The position numbers and the translations under genes were made by a program. 7,693 nucleotides of DNA, from assembly GCA_002389705.1 (NCBI GenBank), contig DGQJ01000045.1:9706-17398 (forward strand), in the 5' to 3' direction. Below, one piece after another: positions 1-6,337 of this stretch; the stretch's first letter is position 1; each line of letters starts with the position of its first letter. The stretch comes from Bacteroidales bacterium UBA4417. Lineage in GTDB: Bacteria; Bacteroidota; Bacteroidia; Bacteroidales; UBA4417. Under the pieces are notes generated by a model. That model saw only the letters and a program-made list of their open reading frames with translations. It made no database searches and was not told where the DNA came from.

Positions 1-2850
1 GGCAGGTTTAACGAAATAGTAACCCAACTTTGCTGTAACACTTAGCGTTAGGGTAAAATTTTTATAGGCAACCGTATTTTGTATAGCACCAAAAACACGG
101 GGTGTGCCGGAGCCAAAGTATTGGAGATTGGTTCCTGTGGCCGCTTCCTGGCTCATAGCGTAATAATCCTTACTAAGGTTACCGTTTAGATAGCCTTGCG
201 GGTTACCGAGCGTATCCAGCCCACCCCACTTGTACGCCATGATGCCGTACACATCTCTTCCGACAATGGGAGTTATTTTATTTCCGCCGCCGAGTAAGGC
301 CTGCTGGCTGTTTGCCGACGGCCCAAAATATCTTTTGGTAACTGTTTTATTATAGCCGAGGAGCAGGCTGCTGGTCCATTTAACGACACCCACCAGGTTC
401 TTGGAATTTAAAATAAGATCCACTCCCCTGCCTTTGGTATCTGCAACATTTTGAATAATGATACTGCTACTACCGAAGCCCGTATAATCCCATTCTACAG
501 GCCCGTATAAATCTGTTCCCTGCTTGCTGTACCAATCCAATGAGCCGGAAATCCTGTTGTTCAGGGCGGCAAACTCTACCCCTGCATTGAATTGTCTTAC
601 CTGCTCCCATCTCAGCGAGGGATTATTGATCTGGCGGATATTGCTAAATGGCAGGTTGGTGTAAATATCCGGGCCAATAAGCGAAGCAATAGGTATAGCG
701 GTGCGGCTAAGGTCAACATTGCCACTATGCCCATAAGATAATTTCAGGCGCAGATCATCCATCCAGCCGACACTAAAGAAGCGTTCCCGGCTGATGCTCC
801 AGCTACCACCTACAGACCACAAAGGCTTAAAGCGGTCATTGGTTTTGGCTCCAAAAATGTTGGAACCATCCCTTCTGGCGCTGGCGCTCAGGCTGTACTT
901 TTCTTTCCATAACCAGGAGGCGTTGGAATATAAAGCTGTGAAGCGTTGCACTGTGCTGGATGCGCCTGGTCGGCCACCAAGTGATTGGCTGGCACCTGTT
1001 ATAGGATCGGTATAAATACCGAGCATGTCTACCAGCCCTGTTGTTAAAGGGTCTGCGTTATATCCATAGGTGGTATAACTGTCTCCATTCGATTTTTGTT
1101 CCCGTGTTTCTGTACCCGCAATGGCATTCAAACGGTGCCTCCCCCATCTTTTATTAAAATTGAGCTGTGCCCTGAATGTTTGTGAACCTATCCTCGTATT
1201 TGAAAGGGTGCGTATGTCACCCACAGGTACAATATATTTTAATGCTCTTGTGGCGGGATTCAACTGTGTGAAAGCATTGATGAGTTCTCTTGTTTCATAG
1301 CTCTTTTTGCCGGCAATTTTTTCTGCCTGTGTGTGTTGCAGCTGATACTGGTATCTTATGTCCAGGTTTAGAGATCCAGCTATTATAAAGTTAACGCCGA
1401 TGTTTGAATTGAGTTCCTGCAAACGGCTGTTGGTGCGGTTGTGTTTGTAGTCCTCCAACAGGTAAAAACGCTGGTCCAGCAGGCGACCGTTGAGCAAGGT
1501 ATCTGTTATGGCGGTGTTGTAATTAAGATCGATGCCTGTCGGGCTGCCGTCTTCATTCACCAGGCTATGATAACTGAATGCCCGGTTGGCCGCTCTTGTG
1601 GTACCATAGGGGCGCTGGCCGGTTAAAGCATCGCTGTGCGTGTAATAGGTTTCCATGTTCAGCCGTATGCGCTTATGCAATTGGAATTGGTTGGCCAGCC
1701 GGAGGTTTAGTTTCTTATAAGTTTCACGCAGGTTACCGGTGCTGTTATCGTAGCCGGCAGCAAAAGTGTAGGCATTGCTCTGCCCGCCGCCCCTAAGGCT
1801 CATATAATGTTGCTGTACTAATGCGGTGCGGTACACCAGCTTTTCATACTGACTGCGGGCATCTGTATTTTTTAGCGCATCAATCTTTGAAGCAGAATCG
1901 GCGGACGATATCAATCCCATTCGCCTTTGCAAAAAAACTCTCACGGCAGGCGTTAATGCCAGGTAGGGCGTAAAATTTATCCTGCTGTTAAAATAACCCC
2001 GCCGGAAAAGCAGTTGTTCTACTTCAATAAAATCGGAGGTATTTATCTGTGGTATGGTGCTCAGATCAGGCCGCTCAGTAACAATGATACCACTGCTGAC
2101 ACTCACCTGCATTTTTTGCTGCAGGCTGCCTTTCTTTGTGCTTATAACTATCACTCCGTTACCCGCCCTGGCTCCCCAGATGGAGGATGCCGCTGCATCT
2201 TTTAATACAGTGATGTTTTCTACATCGTTGGGATTGATATTCTCAATATTTCCTTCGTAAATAAAACCATCGACTACTACTAAAGGGTCCAGCGGGCCGC
2301 TGATGGTGCCTAGACCCCGGATGCTGATGCCTGTTTTATTTTGCGGGTTGTCATTGGTTTTCCCTGTATTGAACAAAAGCCCACTTACAGCCGCATCCAG
2401 CCTTTTCAAAATGTTCGTTCCCGTTTGCTGGTTTAGTTGTTTGTTGTTGACTACTACAACCGACCCATTTATTTCATTGGGCTTCAAGGTCTGATAACCG
2501 GTACTGGCGCTAACAATTACTTCTTCATTGTTGCCAATGTCACTGCTCACCATAATATTGCCCAGGTTGGTTCTGCCGTTCACCGGTATTTCCCGGGTAT
2601 CAATGCCCACACCGCTGATCACCAGTACAGCATTCCTGTTTACCTGTTTCAATTCAAAGGCGCCAGCCTCATTGCTGGCTGTACCTATTTTGGTACCCTT
2701 CACTACTATGCTCGCCAGTACCGGGCTATTCTTTTCATCCAGCACCATTCCTTTTACATCAATAAATTCAGCCGGTGCCTGCGCCATGGTCGTTCCCGCC
2801 ATGCAAAGGCAGAGTAATAGACAAACGCAACTATTCAAAAATTGTTTCAT
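1..2850 (-). CDS. SusC/RagA-family TonB-linked outer membrane protein (3' end cut by window edge)
   Basis: The frame is open for 950 codons from the ATG at 2850 to the window edge with no stop, so the C-terminus is missing (family members are usually about 1000-1150 residues). Residues 1-23 form a signal peptide (MKQFLNSCVC start, core LLLCLCMAG, likely cleavage near TMA-QA) that is oddly cysteine-rich. Residues about 31-103 are a carboxypeptidase-regulatory-like beta-sandwich (DVKGMVLDEKNSPV, then IVVKGTKIGTASNEAGAFEL). Residues about 117-240 are the plug, with the SusC hallmark ENITVLKDAAASSIWGARAG followed by NGVIVISTKKG. The remainder is beta-barrel with alternating aromatic strands. There is no N-terminal STN domain, so FecR/anti-sigma signalling through this receptor is not expected. 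By family, such proteins import oligosaccharides or peptides across the outer membrane with TonB energy and a SusD lipoprotein, which should lie beyond coordinate 1. The substrate cannot be told from sequence. It starts 23 bp after the TlpA-like gene, so the two are probably co-transcribed. No Shine-Dalgarno is visible, as is usual in Bacteroidota. Confidence 0.93.
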   Translation of the reverse strand, partial: MKQFLNSCVCLLLCLCMAGTTMAQAPAEFIDVKGMVLDEKNSPVLASIVVKGTKIGTASNEAGAFELKQVNRNAVLVISGVGIDTREIPVNGRTNLGNIMVSSDIGNNEEVIVSASTGYQTLKPNEINGSVVVVNNKQLNQQTGTNILKRLDAAVSGLLFNTGKTNDNPQNKTGISIRGLGTISGPLDPLVVVDGFIYEGNIENINPNDVENITVLKDAAASSIWGARAGNGVIVISTKKGSLQQKMQVSVSSGIIVTERPDLSTIPQINTSDFIEVEQLLFRRGYFNSRINFTPYLALTPAVRVFLQRRMGLISSADSASKIDALKNTDARSQYEKLVYRTALVQQHYMSLRGGGQSNAYTFAAGYDNSTGNLRETYKKLNLRLANQFQLHKRIRLNMETYYTHSDALTGQRPYGTTRAANRAFSYHSLVNEDGSPTGIDLNYNTAITDTLLNGRLLDQRFYLLEDYKHNRTNSRLQELNSNIGVNFIIAGSLNLDIRYQYQLQHTQAEKIAGKKSYETRELINAFTQLNPATRALKYIVPVGDIRTLSNTRIGSQTFRAQLNFNKRWGRHRLNAIAGTETREQKSNGDSYTTYGYNADPLTTGLVDMLGIYTDPITGASQSLGGRPGASSTVQRFTALYSNASWLWKEKYSLSASARRDGSNIFGAKTNDRFKPLWSVGGSWSISRERFFSVGWMDDLRLKLSYGHSGNVDLSRTAIPIASLIGPDIYTNLPFSNIRQINNPSLRWEQVRQFNAGVEFAALNNRISGSLDWYSKQGTDLYGPVEWDYTGFGSSSIIIQNVADTKGRGVDLILNSKNLVGVVKWTSSLLLGYNKTVTKRYFGPSANSQQALLGGGNKITPIVGRDVYGIMAYKWGGLDTLGNPQGYLNGNLSKDYYAMSQEAATGTNLQYFGSGTPRVFGAIQNTVAYKNFTLTLSVTAKLGYYFVKPA

Positions 2851-2873
2851 ATTCAGTGTAGTTAAATGTTTGG

Positions 2874-4166
2874 TTAATGATGTTTCGTGGATTTTAAGCG
2901 GGATAGGGTTAACTTCCTTTCAGATTGCAGCAAAACAATACCCTGGCCGGCTAAAAAGGATGTAAGTTGCTCTGTGTCCATTTTCAAAAACCCAGGAGGA
3001 AATTCCAGGTCAATGTTTCCTGTTAATCCTGTTTCATCTATCACCGGTGTTGCCAGTAGCATTTCCAGAATGCCCCGAAGTTCTTGCGGCTTTCCATTGC
3101 TTATATAGTTGCGGACATTTCCGCTATCCAGTTGTGTAGCAGGCTTGCCGTTTTTAGTGTGGAGTTGTGCTATTTCTTTTCCTGCAGTCATTACAAAACA
3201 GGGAGTCAACCTTTCTTCCGTCACGGCTGTTACACCAAAATATCGTTGTAAATCGAGGCCCATATTTTGCATGGCTTCCTGGCGGGTAATGGGATTGGTT
3301 TGCAATTCATAAGAAAAGTATTTTCCCCTTCCTCCGCCTGGTTGCGGAGCAAAAAGGCTTTCTATGATGGAATCCATTACGAGCCGGTTGTATCCATACT
3401 GAAAGATTTTTGGGTTGCTTAGCTGGTACAGGCCCAGCAGGGAATAGTTGGTAACCCGTAATTTTTTAACGAGGCCGTTTGCAGCCTCTTCAAAATATAC
3501 CTTGCTGCCCAATTCTTTTTTGCCAGCCATTATTATAGAACGGTACAGTAAGCCGTTCTCTTCCCCCGCTCCAGCAGGTAGCAGTTCGTCTGTTTCATTG
3601 TTAAACAGGAGTGCATCATCTTTGAATGGCAGTAGCGGCCTATTTCCGGCCAGCACCTGTTCAATATTTGCAGCTGTTACCTCACTGCTTTCTGTGATAG
3701 CAATTACCTGGTTATTCGCATCGATCCATACACAGTGTGGAATGGTTTGATGAGGGAAGAGTTGGGAAAAAATGCTGTCGTGCAACAAGTAAGGCAGGGT
3801 AAACTCCTGGCCTGTCTTTATTTTGCGTCGTTTGAAAAATGCATTTACCTTTTGGTCATCTTCGCCGGGCGAACCATTGACCATCAGCAGTTGCAGCTGC
3901 TTTACATATTGGGTTTGCAGGCTTTGCAGTTTGGGGAAGCTGGCTACACAGGAAGCGCACCAGGTAGCCCAAAAATCAATGATGGTAAGTTCCTTTTTAA
4001 AGTTAGAAAATTGAGTCTTTTTTATGGGATAGTTTTGCAGGTTATCTAAAGGCATATCCTGCATGATATCTCCCAATGCTAATCCTCCTTTCTGCGGTGG
4101 TATAGGTTGAGCAAGGCCATATACATACGGGCATAGCAATGCCAGTATGCAAAAAATAAGCTTCAT
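2874..4166 (-). CDS. Periplasmic TlpA-family thiol:disulfide protein with C-terminal DUF3738-like domain
   Basis: This is a 430-residue secreted two-domain protein. I chose the ATG at 4166 because it begins a clean signal peptide (MKLIFCILALLCPYVYGLA-QP). The frame extends to a GTG at 4202, which would add 12 non-signal residues. The thioredoxin/TlpA domain spans about residues 35-165: the active site is FWATWCASC (redox Cys 70 and 73), and the cis-proline loop is TIPHCVWID. The C-terminal part (about residues 280-428) resembles the DUF3738/TIGR03435 family, with GLDLQRYFGV, RLTPCFVMTA, the typical PVIDETGLTGNIDLEF, and a final helix-strand GIVLLQSERKLTLSRL. By family, TlpA proteins reduce or exchange disulfides in the periplasm; the role of DUF3738 is unknown. 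It precedes the SusC gene by 23 bp on the same strand, a linkage commonly seen between TlpA-like proteins and SusC/SusD loci. It may service thiols of the transported substrate or of the transporter (inference). Confidence 0.88.
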   Translation of the reverse strand: MKLIFCILALLCPYVYGLAQPIPPQKGGLALGDIMQDMPLDNLQNYPIKKTQFSNFKKELTIIDFWATWCASCVASFPKLQSLQTQYVKQLQLLMVNGSPGEDDQKVNAFFKRRKIKTGQEFTLPYLLHDSIFSQLFPHQTIPHCVWIDANNQVIAITESSEVTAANIEQVLAGNRPLLPFKDDALLFNNETDELLPAGAGEENGLLYRSIIMAGKKELGSKVYFEEAANGLVKKLRVTNYSLLGLYQLSNPKIFQYGYNRLVMDSIIESLFAPQPGGGRGKYFSYELQTNPITRQEAMQNMGLDLQRYFGVTAVTEERLTPCFVMTAGKEIAQLHTKNGKPATQLDSGNVRNYISNGKPQELRGILEMLLATPVIDETGLTGNIDLEFPPGFLKMDTEQLTSFLAGQGIVLLQSERKLTLSRLKSTKHH

Positions 4167-4394
4167 TGCAAGTAAGTTTAAGTGAATAAAAGAGTGAGAC
4201 ACCCCGAATCAACAGGGCTTAAGCAATAGCACGGGAGTTGGTCGATAATAGCAAGTGTGTCGATGTATAGCGGTCTTACTCCATGATCATATGCTTTAAC
4301 AAACGGGGGTAAACAAACAGCATGGGCAGGCAGAACGGGTACTTTAGTTAACCCGACTATCTGCCGCAAAGCATATTGGCTACCCTTCCTATTG
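4167..4394. other. Intergenic gap between sigma-like gene and tlpA-like gene
   Basis: These 228 bp separate two minus-strand genes. A 63-codon minus frame with a TTG start (4369-4178) is present, but its product has no recognisable motif and runs into the tlpA-like start region, so I do not call it. I looked for a TAnnTTTG -7 box on the minus strand (CAAAnnTA on plus) and found none; the closest is CAAAGCAT near 4367. An 8-bp palindrome GCTTAAGC lies at about 4217-4224 and another, ATGATCAT, at 4283-4290. No hairpin followed by a T-run was seen, so neither a terminator nor a separate promoter for the tlpA-like gene can be supported. Confidence 0.4.
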
Positions 4395-4661
4395 CTAGGT
4401 TGGGTTCTTTGGTTTGCGCAGGTATAGGGTTTTGCTTTTTGTGGCCAGCCACTGCTGGCAGCATTGTTGGGTGCTTTGTTGTAAGAATGACCTGATATCT
4501 TTTGGTGGAATAACAGCCACTTGCTGGCTGTATTTGTACAATACCTCCTGTACTATGAGGGAGGCCACGAGTTTATTCTTTACGATGTGCGTAGCATATC
4601 TGTGTAATAAGCGCTGGTAAGTATTGATGCTGGCAATAAGCTGATGGATAGCAGGATCCAT
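4395..4661 (-). CDS. Small protein resembling sigma-70 region 2 (truncated ECF sigma-like)
   Basis: This is an 88-residue protein if it starts at the ATG at 4661 (MDPAIHQLIAS). The open frame continues upstream to an ATG at 4829 (144 codons), but that start lies just outside the predicted transcript and its extra 56 residues cross a strongly structured leader, so I prefer the short form. The sequence YQRLLHRYATHIVKN, then ASLIVQEVLYKYSQQ, follows the pattern of ECF sigma region 2 (YA..LVkd...AedIVQeVF.kl). The stretch DIRSFLQQSTQQCCQQWL matches the following helix (lraWL...arN...d.l). There is no linker or region 4, so it should not recognise a -35 element by itself. It could be a decayed sigma factor, a small core-RNA-polymerase-binding regulator, or a fragment; the resemblance is weak and made by eye. 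It lies upstream of, and codirectional with, the tlpA-susC pair, but 228 bp away. Confidence 0.55.
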   Translation of the reverse strand: MDPAIHQLIASINTYQRLLHRYATHIVKNKLVASLIVQEVLYKYSQQVAVIPPKDIRSFLQQSTQQCCQQWLATKSKTLYLRKPKNPT

Positions 4662-4677
4662 AGGCGGGGTGAAGTTA

Positions 4678-4753
4678 TAAGAAGCGGAGCCTATTGGTTC
4701 ATTACTGAGACCTGAGAAAATGCCCCTGTAGCAAAACAGGCTGCCGCTTCTTA
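4678..4753. repeat. 10-bp perfect inverted repeat (TAAGAAGCGG / CCGCTTCTTA)
   Basis: TAAGAAGCGG at 4678-4687 is the exact reverse complement of CCGCTTCTTA at 4744-4753, with 56 bp between. Between the arms lies a 5-bp hairpin, CCTGT (4725-4729) and ACAGG (4736-4740), with a 6-nt loop. In minus-strand RNA the proximal arm ends about 16 nt before the ATG at 4661, close enough to affect ribosome access. The arms interleave with the 20-pair repeat at 4699-4812, so both can form together only as a pseudoknot. Confidence 0.7.
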
Positions 4754-4812
4754 ATAAGTTATATGGTTGGTTCAATCTCATTAAACTGGATTTCTCAGGT
4801 CCGCAGTAATGA
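4699..4812. repeat. 20-pair near-perfect long-range inverted repeat
   Basis: The arm 4699-4719 (TCATTACTG, then A, then GACCTGAGAAA) is complementary to 4791-4812 (TTTCTCAGGTC, then CG, then CAGTAATGA). This gives 11 and 9 perfect pairs separated only by a one-versus-two-base internal loop, with a 71-bp spacer. It overlaps the 13-bp hairpin at 4771-4819. The terminal arms could also be read as the ends of a small mobile element of MITE type, but I see no target-site duplication (flanks CCTATTGGT and GATTGAATA differ) and no matching copy elsewhere in the window. Confidence 0.75.
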
Positions 4813-4819
4813 GATTGAA
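4771..4819. repeat. 13-bp perfect hairpin with structured loop
   Basis: TTCAATCTCATTA (4771-4783) and TAATGAGATTGAA (4807-4819) are exact reverse complements separated by 23 bp. In minus-strand RNA the stem can be extended after a 2-nt bulge by CTG/CAG and a further G-C pair, leaving a loop that contains GACCTGAGAAA. That loop sequence is in turn complementary to 4709-4719. A 13-bp perfect stem next to a 20-pair repeat in 145 bp is far more pairing than base composition would give. Confidence 0.8.
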
Positions 4820-4831
4820 TAAAGTTCAAGT

Positions 4832-4839
4832 CAAATATA
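4832..4839 (-). promoter_or_regulatory. Candidate Bacteroidota -7 promoter element (TATATTTG)
   Basis: The minus strand reads TATATTTG, an exact match to the Bacteroidota -7 consensus TAnnTTTG recognised by the primary sigma factor. It would place the transcription start near 4825, driving the structured leader and the sigma-like gene. No good -33 TTG/TTTG is visible about 20 bp upstream (the region is AT-rich: GATATTAAATT), so the assignment rests on the -7 box and its position. Confidence 0.45.
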
Positions 4840-4852
4840 AGAATTTTAATTT

Positions 4853-4912
4853 AATATCATATCGGATATTTTAGGACATATAATGTTTTATATAACATCT
4901 GTCTTTTTGTCC
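4853..4912. promoter_or_regulatory. Palindromic candidate operators before the XRE regulator gene
   Basis: Three inverted repeats lie in the AT-rich divergent region just before the GTG start at 4914. They are AATATC (4853-4858) with GATATT (4865-4870), ATGTT (4883-4887) with AACAT (4894-4898), and GGACA (4874-4878) with TGTCC (4908-4912), which encloses the second. XRE-type proteins bind short palindromes as dimers and often repress their own promoter, so these are reasonable operator candidates that could also control the leftward promoter at 4839-4832. The arms are short (5-6 bp), and AT-rich DNA yields such pairs by chance, so confidence is low. No exact TAnnTTTG is visible for the rightward gene. 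Confidence 0.3.
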
Positions 4913-4913
4913 G

Positions 4914-5402
4914 GTGGGAAATTATCAGAACAAAAAAGATTTAAAGAAGATTGGAAAGCAGGTGGCAGCCTTACGAGCAGCTACAGAATTCAGTATCGAA
5001 GACATTGCATTCATGACTGGCTTCACACGGAAAACAATTGTAGCTATTGAAAATGGAAGCAATACTGATATAAGCCATATTATTGAAATTGCTAAAGCTA
5101 TTGGAGTGCATCCTGCAGAAATTTTCAATCTTGAATTTGAAATAAAACCAAGGTTCAAACTTTCCCCCCAAAGATTAAATAGTACTCTACTTACAAAAAG
5201 AATAAGAAAACTAGCAATTGAAACCGATTTTTTTATTTCTCCAAAGCAAGTGAGTGATGTCCTAACCTATCTGCTTGAGGAATATAAAATAAAGGCTCAA
5301 TCTACCAACACTTCTGTAGTATTAAAACGTTTAGTAACGGAGGGAAAATTGTCATTTCAGAAATCTGGACGTAACAATGTCTATACAAAAAGGAAAAAGT
5401 AA
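4914..5402 (+). CDS. XRE-family helix-turn-helix transcriptional regulator
   Basis: This is a 162-residue cytoplasmic DNA-binding protein. Residues about 12-75 are an HTH_3/Cro-C1 domain: IGKQVAALRAATEFSIEDIA, FMTGFTRKTIVAIENGS (recognition helix around FTRKTIVAIENG), then DISHIIEIAKAIGVHPAEIF. Residues about 92-160 look like a second, winged-helix-like region (ISPKQVSDVLTYLLEEY, then VLKRLVTEGKLSFQKSG) and end in a basic tail (YTKRKK). The start is GTG at 4914. An in-frame stop at 4893 limits upstream choices to this GTG or a CTG at 4899, and the first in-frame ATG (residue 34) is inside the HTH, so it cannot be the start. It is divergent from the sigma-like gene and convergent, 22 bp apart, with the nucleotidyltransferase-HEPN gene. 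It may regulate either neighbour or itself (inference). Base composition is clearly more AT-rich than the susC side. Confidence 0.87.
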   Translation: MGNYQNKKDLKKIGKQVAALRAATEFSIEDIAFMTGFTRKTIVAIENGSNTDISHIIEIAKAIGVHPAEIFNLEFEIKPRFKLSPQRLNSTLLTKRIRKLAIETDFFISPKQVSDVLTYLLEEYKIKAQSTNTSVVLKRLVTEGKLSFQKSGRNNVYTKRKK

Positions 5403-5413
5403 CAACTATATCA

Positions 5414-5435
5414 GATAAATAATTTTATCCTTTTT
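5414..5435 (+). terminator. Weak intrinsic terminator after the XRE gene
   Basis: GATAAA (5414-5419) pairs with TTTATC (5424-5429) around a 4-nt loop (TAAT), and the stem is followed by C and five T residues (5431-5435). It starts 11 bp after the XRE stop and reaches into the 3' end of the convergent gene, whose stop is at 5425-5427. The stem is only 6 bp and A/T-rich, so it is weak. Overlapping 3' ends in a 22-bp convergent gap make some terminator here likely. Confidence 0.33.
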
Positions 5436-6294
5436 CAGTCAAAGATTTTATTTTCTGTAGTGACAGAACGTTAATTATTCGTTCCATTTCATTCACCTTA
5501 TCAATTAATTTCTGAACTTCTTCCTCTGTAATAACATAATCCTCCTTGTATCTGGCATCAATATAACCTCTTTTAATAAGATTAAACAAATGCTCCTCTT
5601 CTTTATCCTTAGCTGGAAAAGGAAATATCATGAATAGCTCCATTGAAATATGCTTTGCATAGTGACGAAGTTTATCTAGATTATGAGTCTTTGGTTTATA
5701 GCCGGTAAATACTAATAGAATGGCATTATAGAAATGTTCAGCAGCTTGATGCAACAAAAATGCTGCTTTTCTAAGTTTTCCCTTTTTCTGATAAAGTAGA
5801 ATAGCATCCATAAAATCTGCCGCATCGTTAAACCATGTATCGTAATACCTCTGGGAAATACTTGCCATTTCGATACTCGTTAACTCCCTGGGTTTGGCTA
5901 GTTCAGCCTTATTTTGATCATAAAGTAGAACTCCCTCCTTTACAATATCAGTAAAAAAATACTGTCCAATTTCTAGTCCCTCATTCACATAAGAGATGTC
6001 ATGAATGATAGGGTTAACAGGCGTTTTAAATAGCCTTTCTGTTTTATTTATTATTTTATCAATAACCAGAAATTCCTTTTCGGGGGAATTATTTGTAATC
6101 ACTAGGATATCGAAATCACTTAAATACTCATAATGAGTATCATTTTCAAAATATTGGTCCTCTACCCATGTATCAGTTGCATAGCTACCGAACAGAATTA
6201 TTTTTTCAGGGCTAGCAACGGTTTTAATTACATCTACAATTTGCAGAATTTGGTCTTGCTTTATTTGGGGAAGATATGAAAGAGAAGTTTTCAT
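5425..6294 (-). CDS. Fused nucleotidyltransferase (MNT) and HEPN domain protein
   Basis: This is a 289-residue protein. I chose the ATG at 6294 because the frame's only longer form starts with a TTG at 6333 and adds 13 unconserved-looking residues. Residues about 15-105 form a pol-beta-like minimal nucleotidyltransferase: IILFGSYA (Gly36-Ser37), the metal-binding pair SDFD (Asp60, Asp62) before ILVIT, and a possible third carboxylate Asp99 (NPIIHDIS). The usual GSxARG reads GSYATD, so the conserved Arg-Gly is replaced. Residues about 145-280 form a HEPN helical bundle: RKAAFLLHQAAEHFYNAIL, TGYKPKTHNLDKL and YIDARY. RHYAKH (Arg210-His215) gives an R-x4-H motif but lacks the following x-Tyr seen in HepT toxins. 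Separate MNT/HEPN pairs form toxin-antitoxin systems in which MNT adenylylates the HEPN RNase. Fused forms are common in Bacteroidota and mostly uncharacterised. It lies 43 bp downstream of a 71-codon gene on the same strand. Confidence 0.85.
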   Translation of the reverse strand: MKTSLSYLPQIKQDQILQIVDVIKTVASPEKIILFGSYATDTWVEDQYFENDTHYEYLSDFDILVITNNSPEKEFLVIDKIINKTERLFKTPVNPIIHDISYVNEGLEIGQYFFTDIVKEGVLLYDQNKAELAKPRELTSIEMASISQRYYDTWFNDAADFMDAILLYQKKGKLRKAAFLLHQAAEHFYNAILLVFTGYKPKTHNLDKLRHYAKHISMELFMIFPFPAKDKEEEHLFNLIKRGYIDARYKEDYVITEEEVQKLIDKVNEMERIINVLSLQKIKSLTEKG

Positions 6295-6337
6295 TGCCGT
6301 AAAAATAAGATTTTTTGAGCGCTGGAAGAACAATTTA

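Larger units (their letters stand above)
4662..4826 (-). promoter_or_regulatory. Structured 5' leader upstream of the sigma-like gene
   Basis: If transcription starts about 7 bp past the -7 box at 4839-4832, the sigma-like gene has an untranslated leader of about 165 nt. Reading along the minus strand, it contains a 13-bp hairpin (arms 4819-4807 and 4783-4771) and a loop segment complementary to 4719-4699. It also contains a small hairpin CCTGT-6 nt-ACAGG (4740-4725) and a 10-bp pair (4753-4744 with 4687-4678) ending about 16 nt before the start codon. The long pairing and the first hairpin share bases and exclude each other, while the 10-bp pair interleaves with the long pairing as a pseudoknot would. 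This is the layout of a two-state leader. There is no T-run after any stem, so control of translation start would be more likely than termination. The promoter and function are inferred; the repeats are directly visible. Confidence 0.5.

Noticed and set aside
2014..2965. Several plus-strand frames of 63-145 codons
   Set aside because: They lie opposite the susC and tlpA-like genes, whose minus-strand products have clear family signatures; they are antisense shadows.
3109..4049. Plus-strand frames of 63-104 codons opposite the tlpA-like gene
   Set aside because: They are antisense to a gene with a signal peptide, a WCASC site and a DUF3738 signature; the products look random.
4178..4369. 63-codon minus-strand frame between the sigma-like and tlpA-like genes
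   Set aside because: It starts with TTG, has no recognisable motif, and abuts the tlpA-like start region; no region-4 sigma motif is present to suggest a frameshifted continuation of the upstream gene.
4771..4819. TPP riboswitch suggested by CTGAGA in the leader
   Set aside because: The other TPP landmarks (the GGGG...GCTGAGA context and the GGATAATGC-like segment) are absent, and the neighbouring genes have no link to thiamine.
4662..4829. Longer 144-residue form of the sigma-like protein starting at 4829
   Set aside because: The predicted transcription start is near 4825, so this ATG would be at or outside the transcript, and the additional codons lie on top of strong inverted repeats.
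4925..5171. Minus-strand frames of 66-77 codons opposite the XRE gene
   Set aside because: They are antisense to a well-defined helix-turn-helix domain; no supporting motif.
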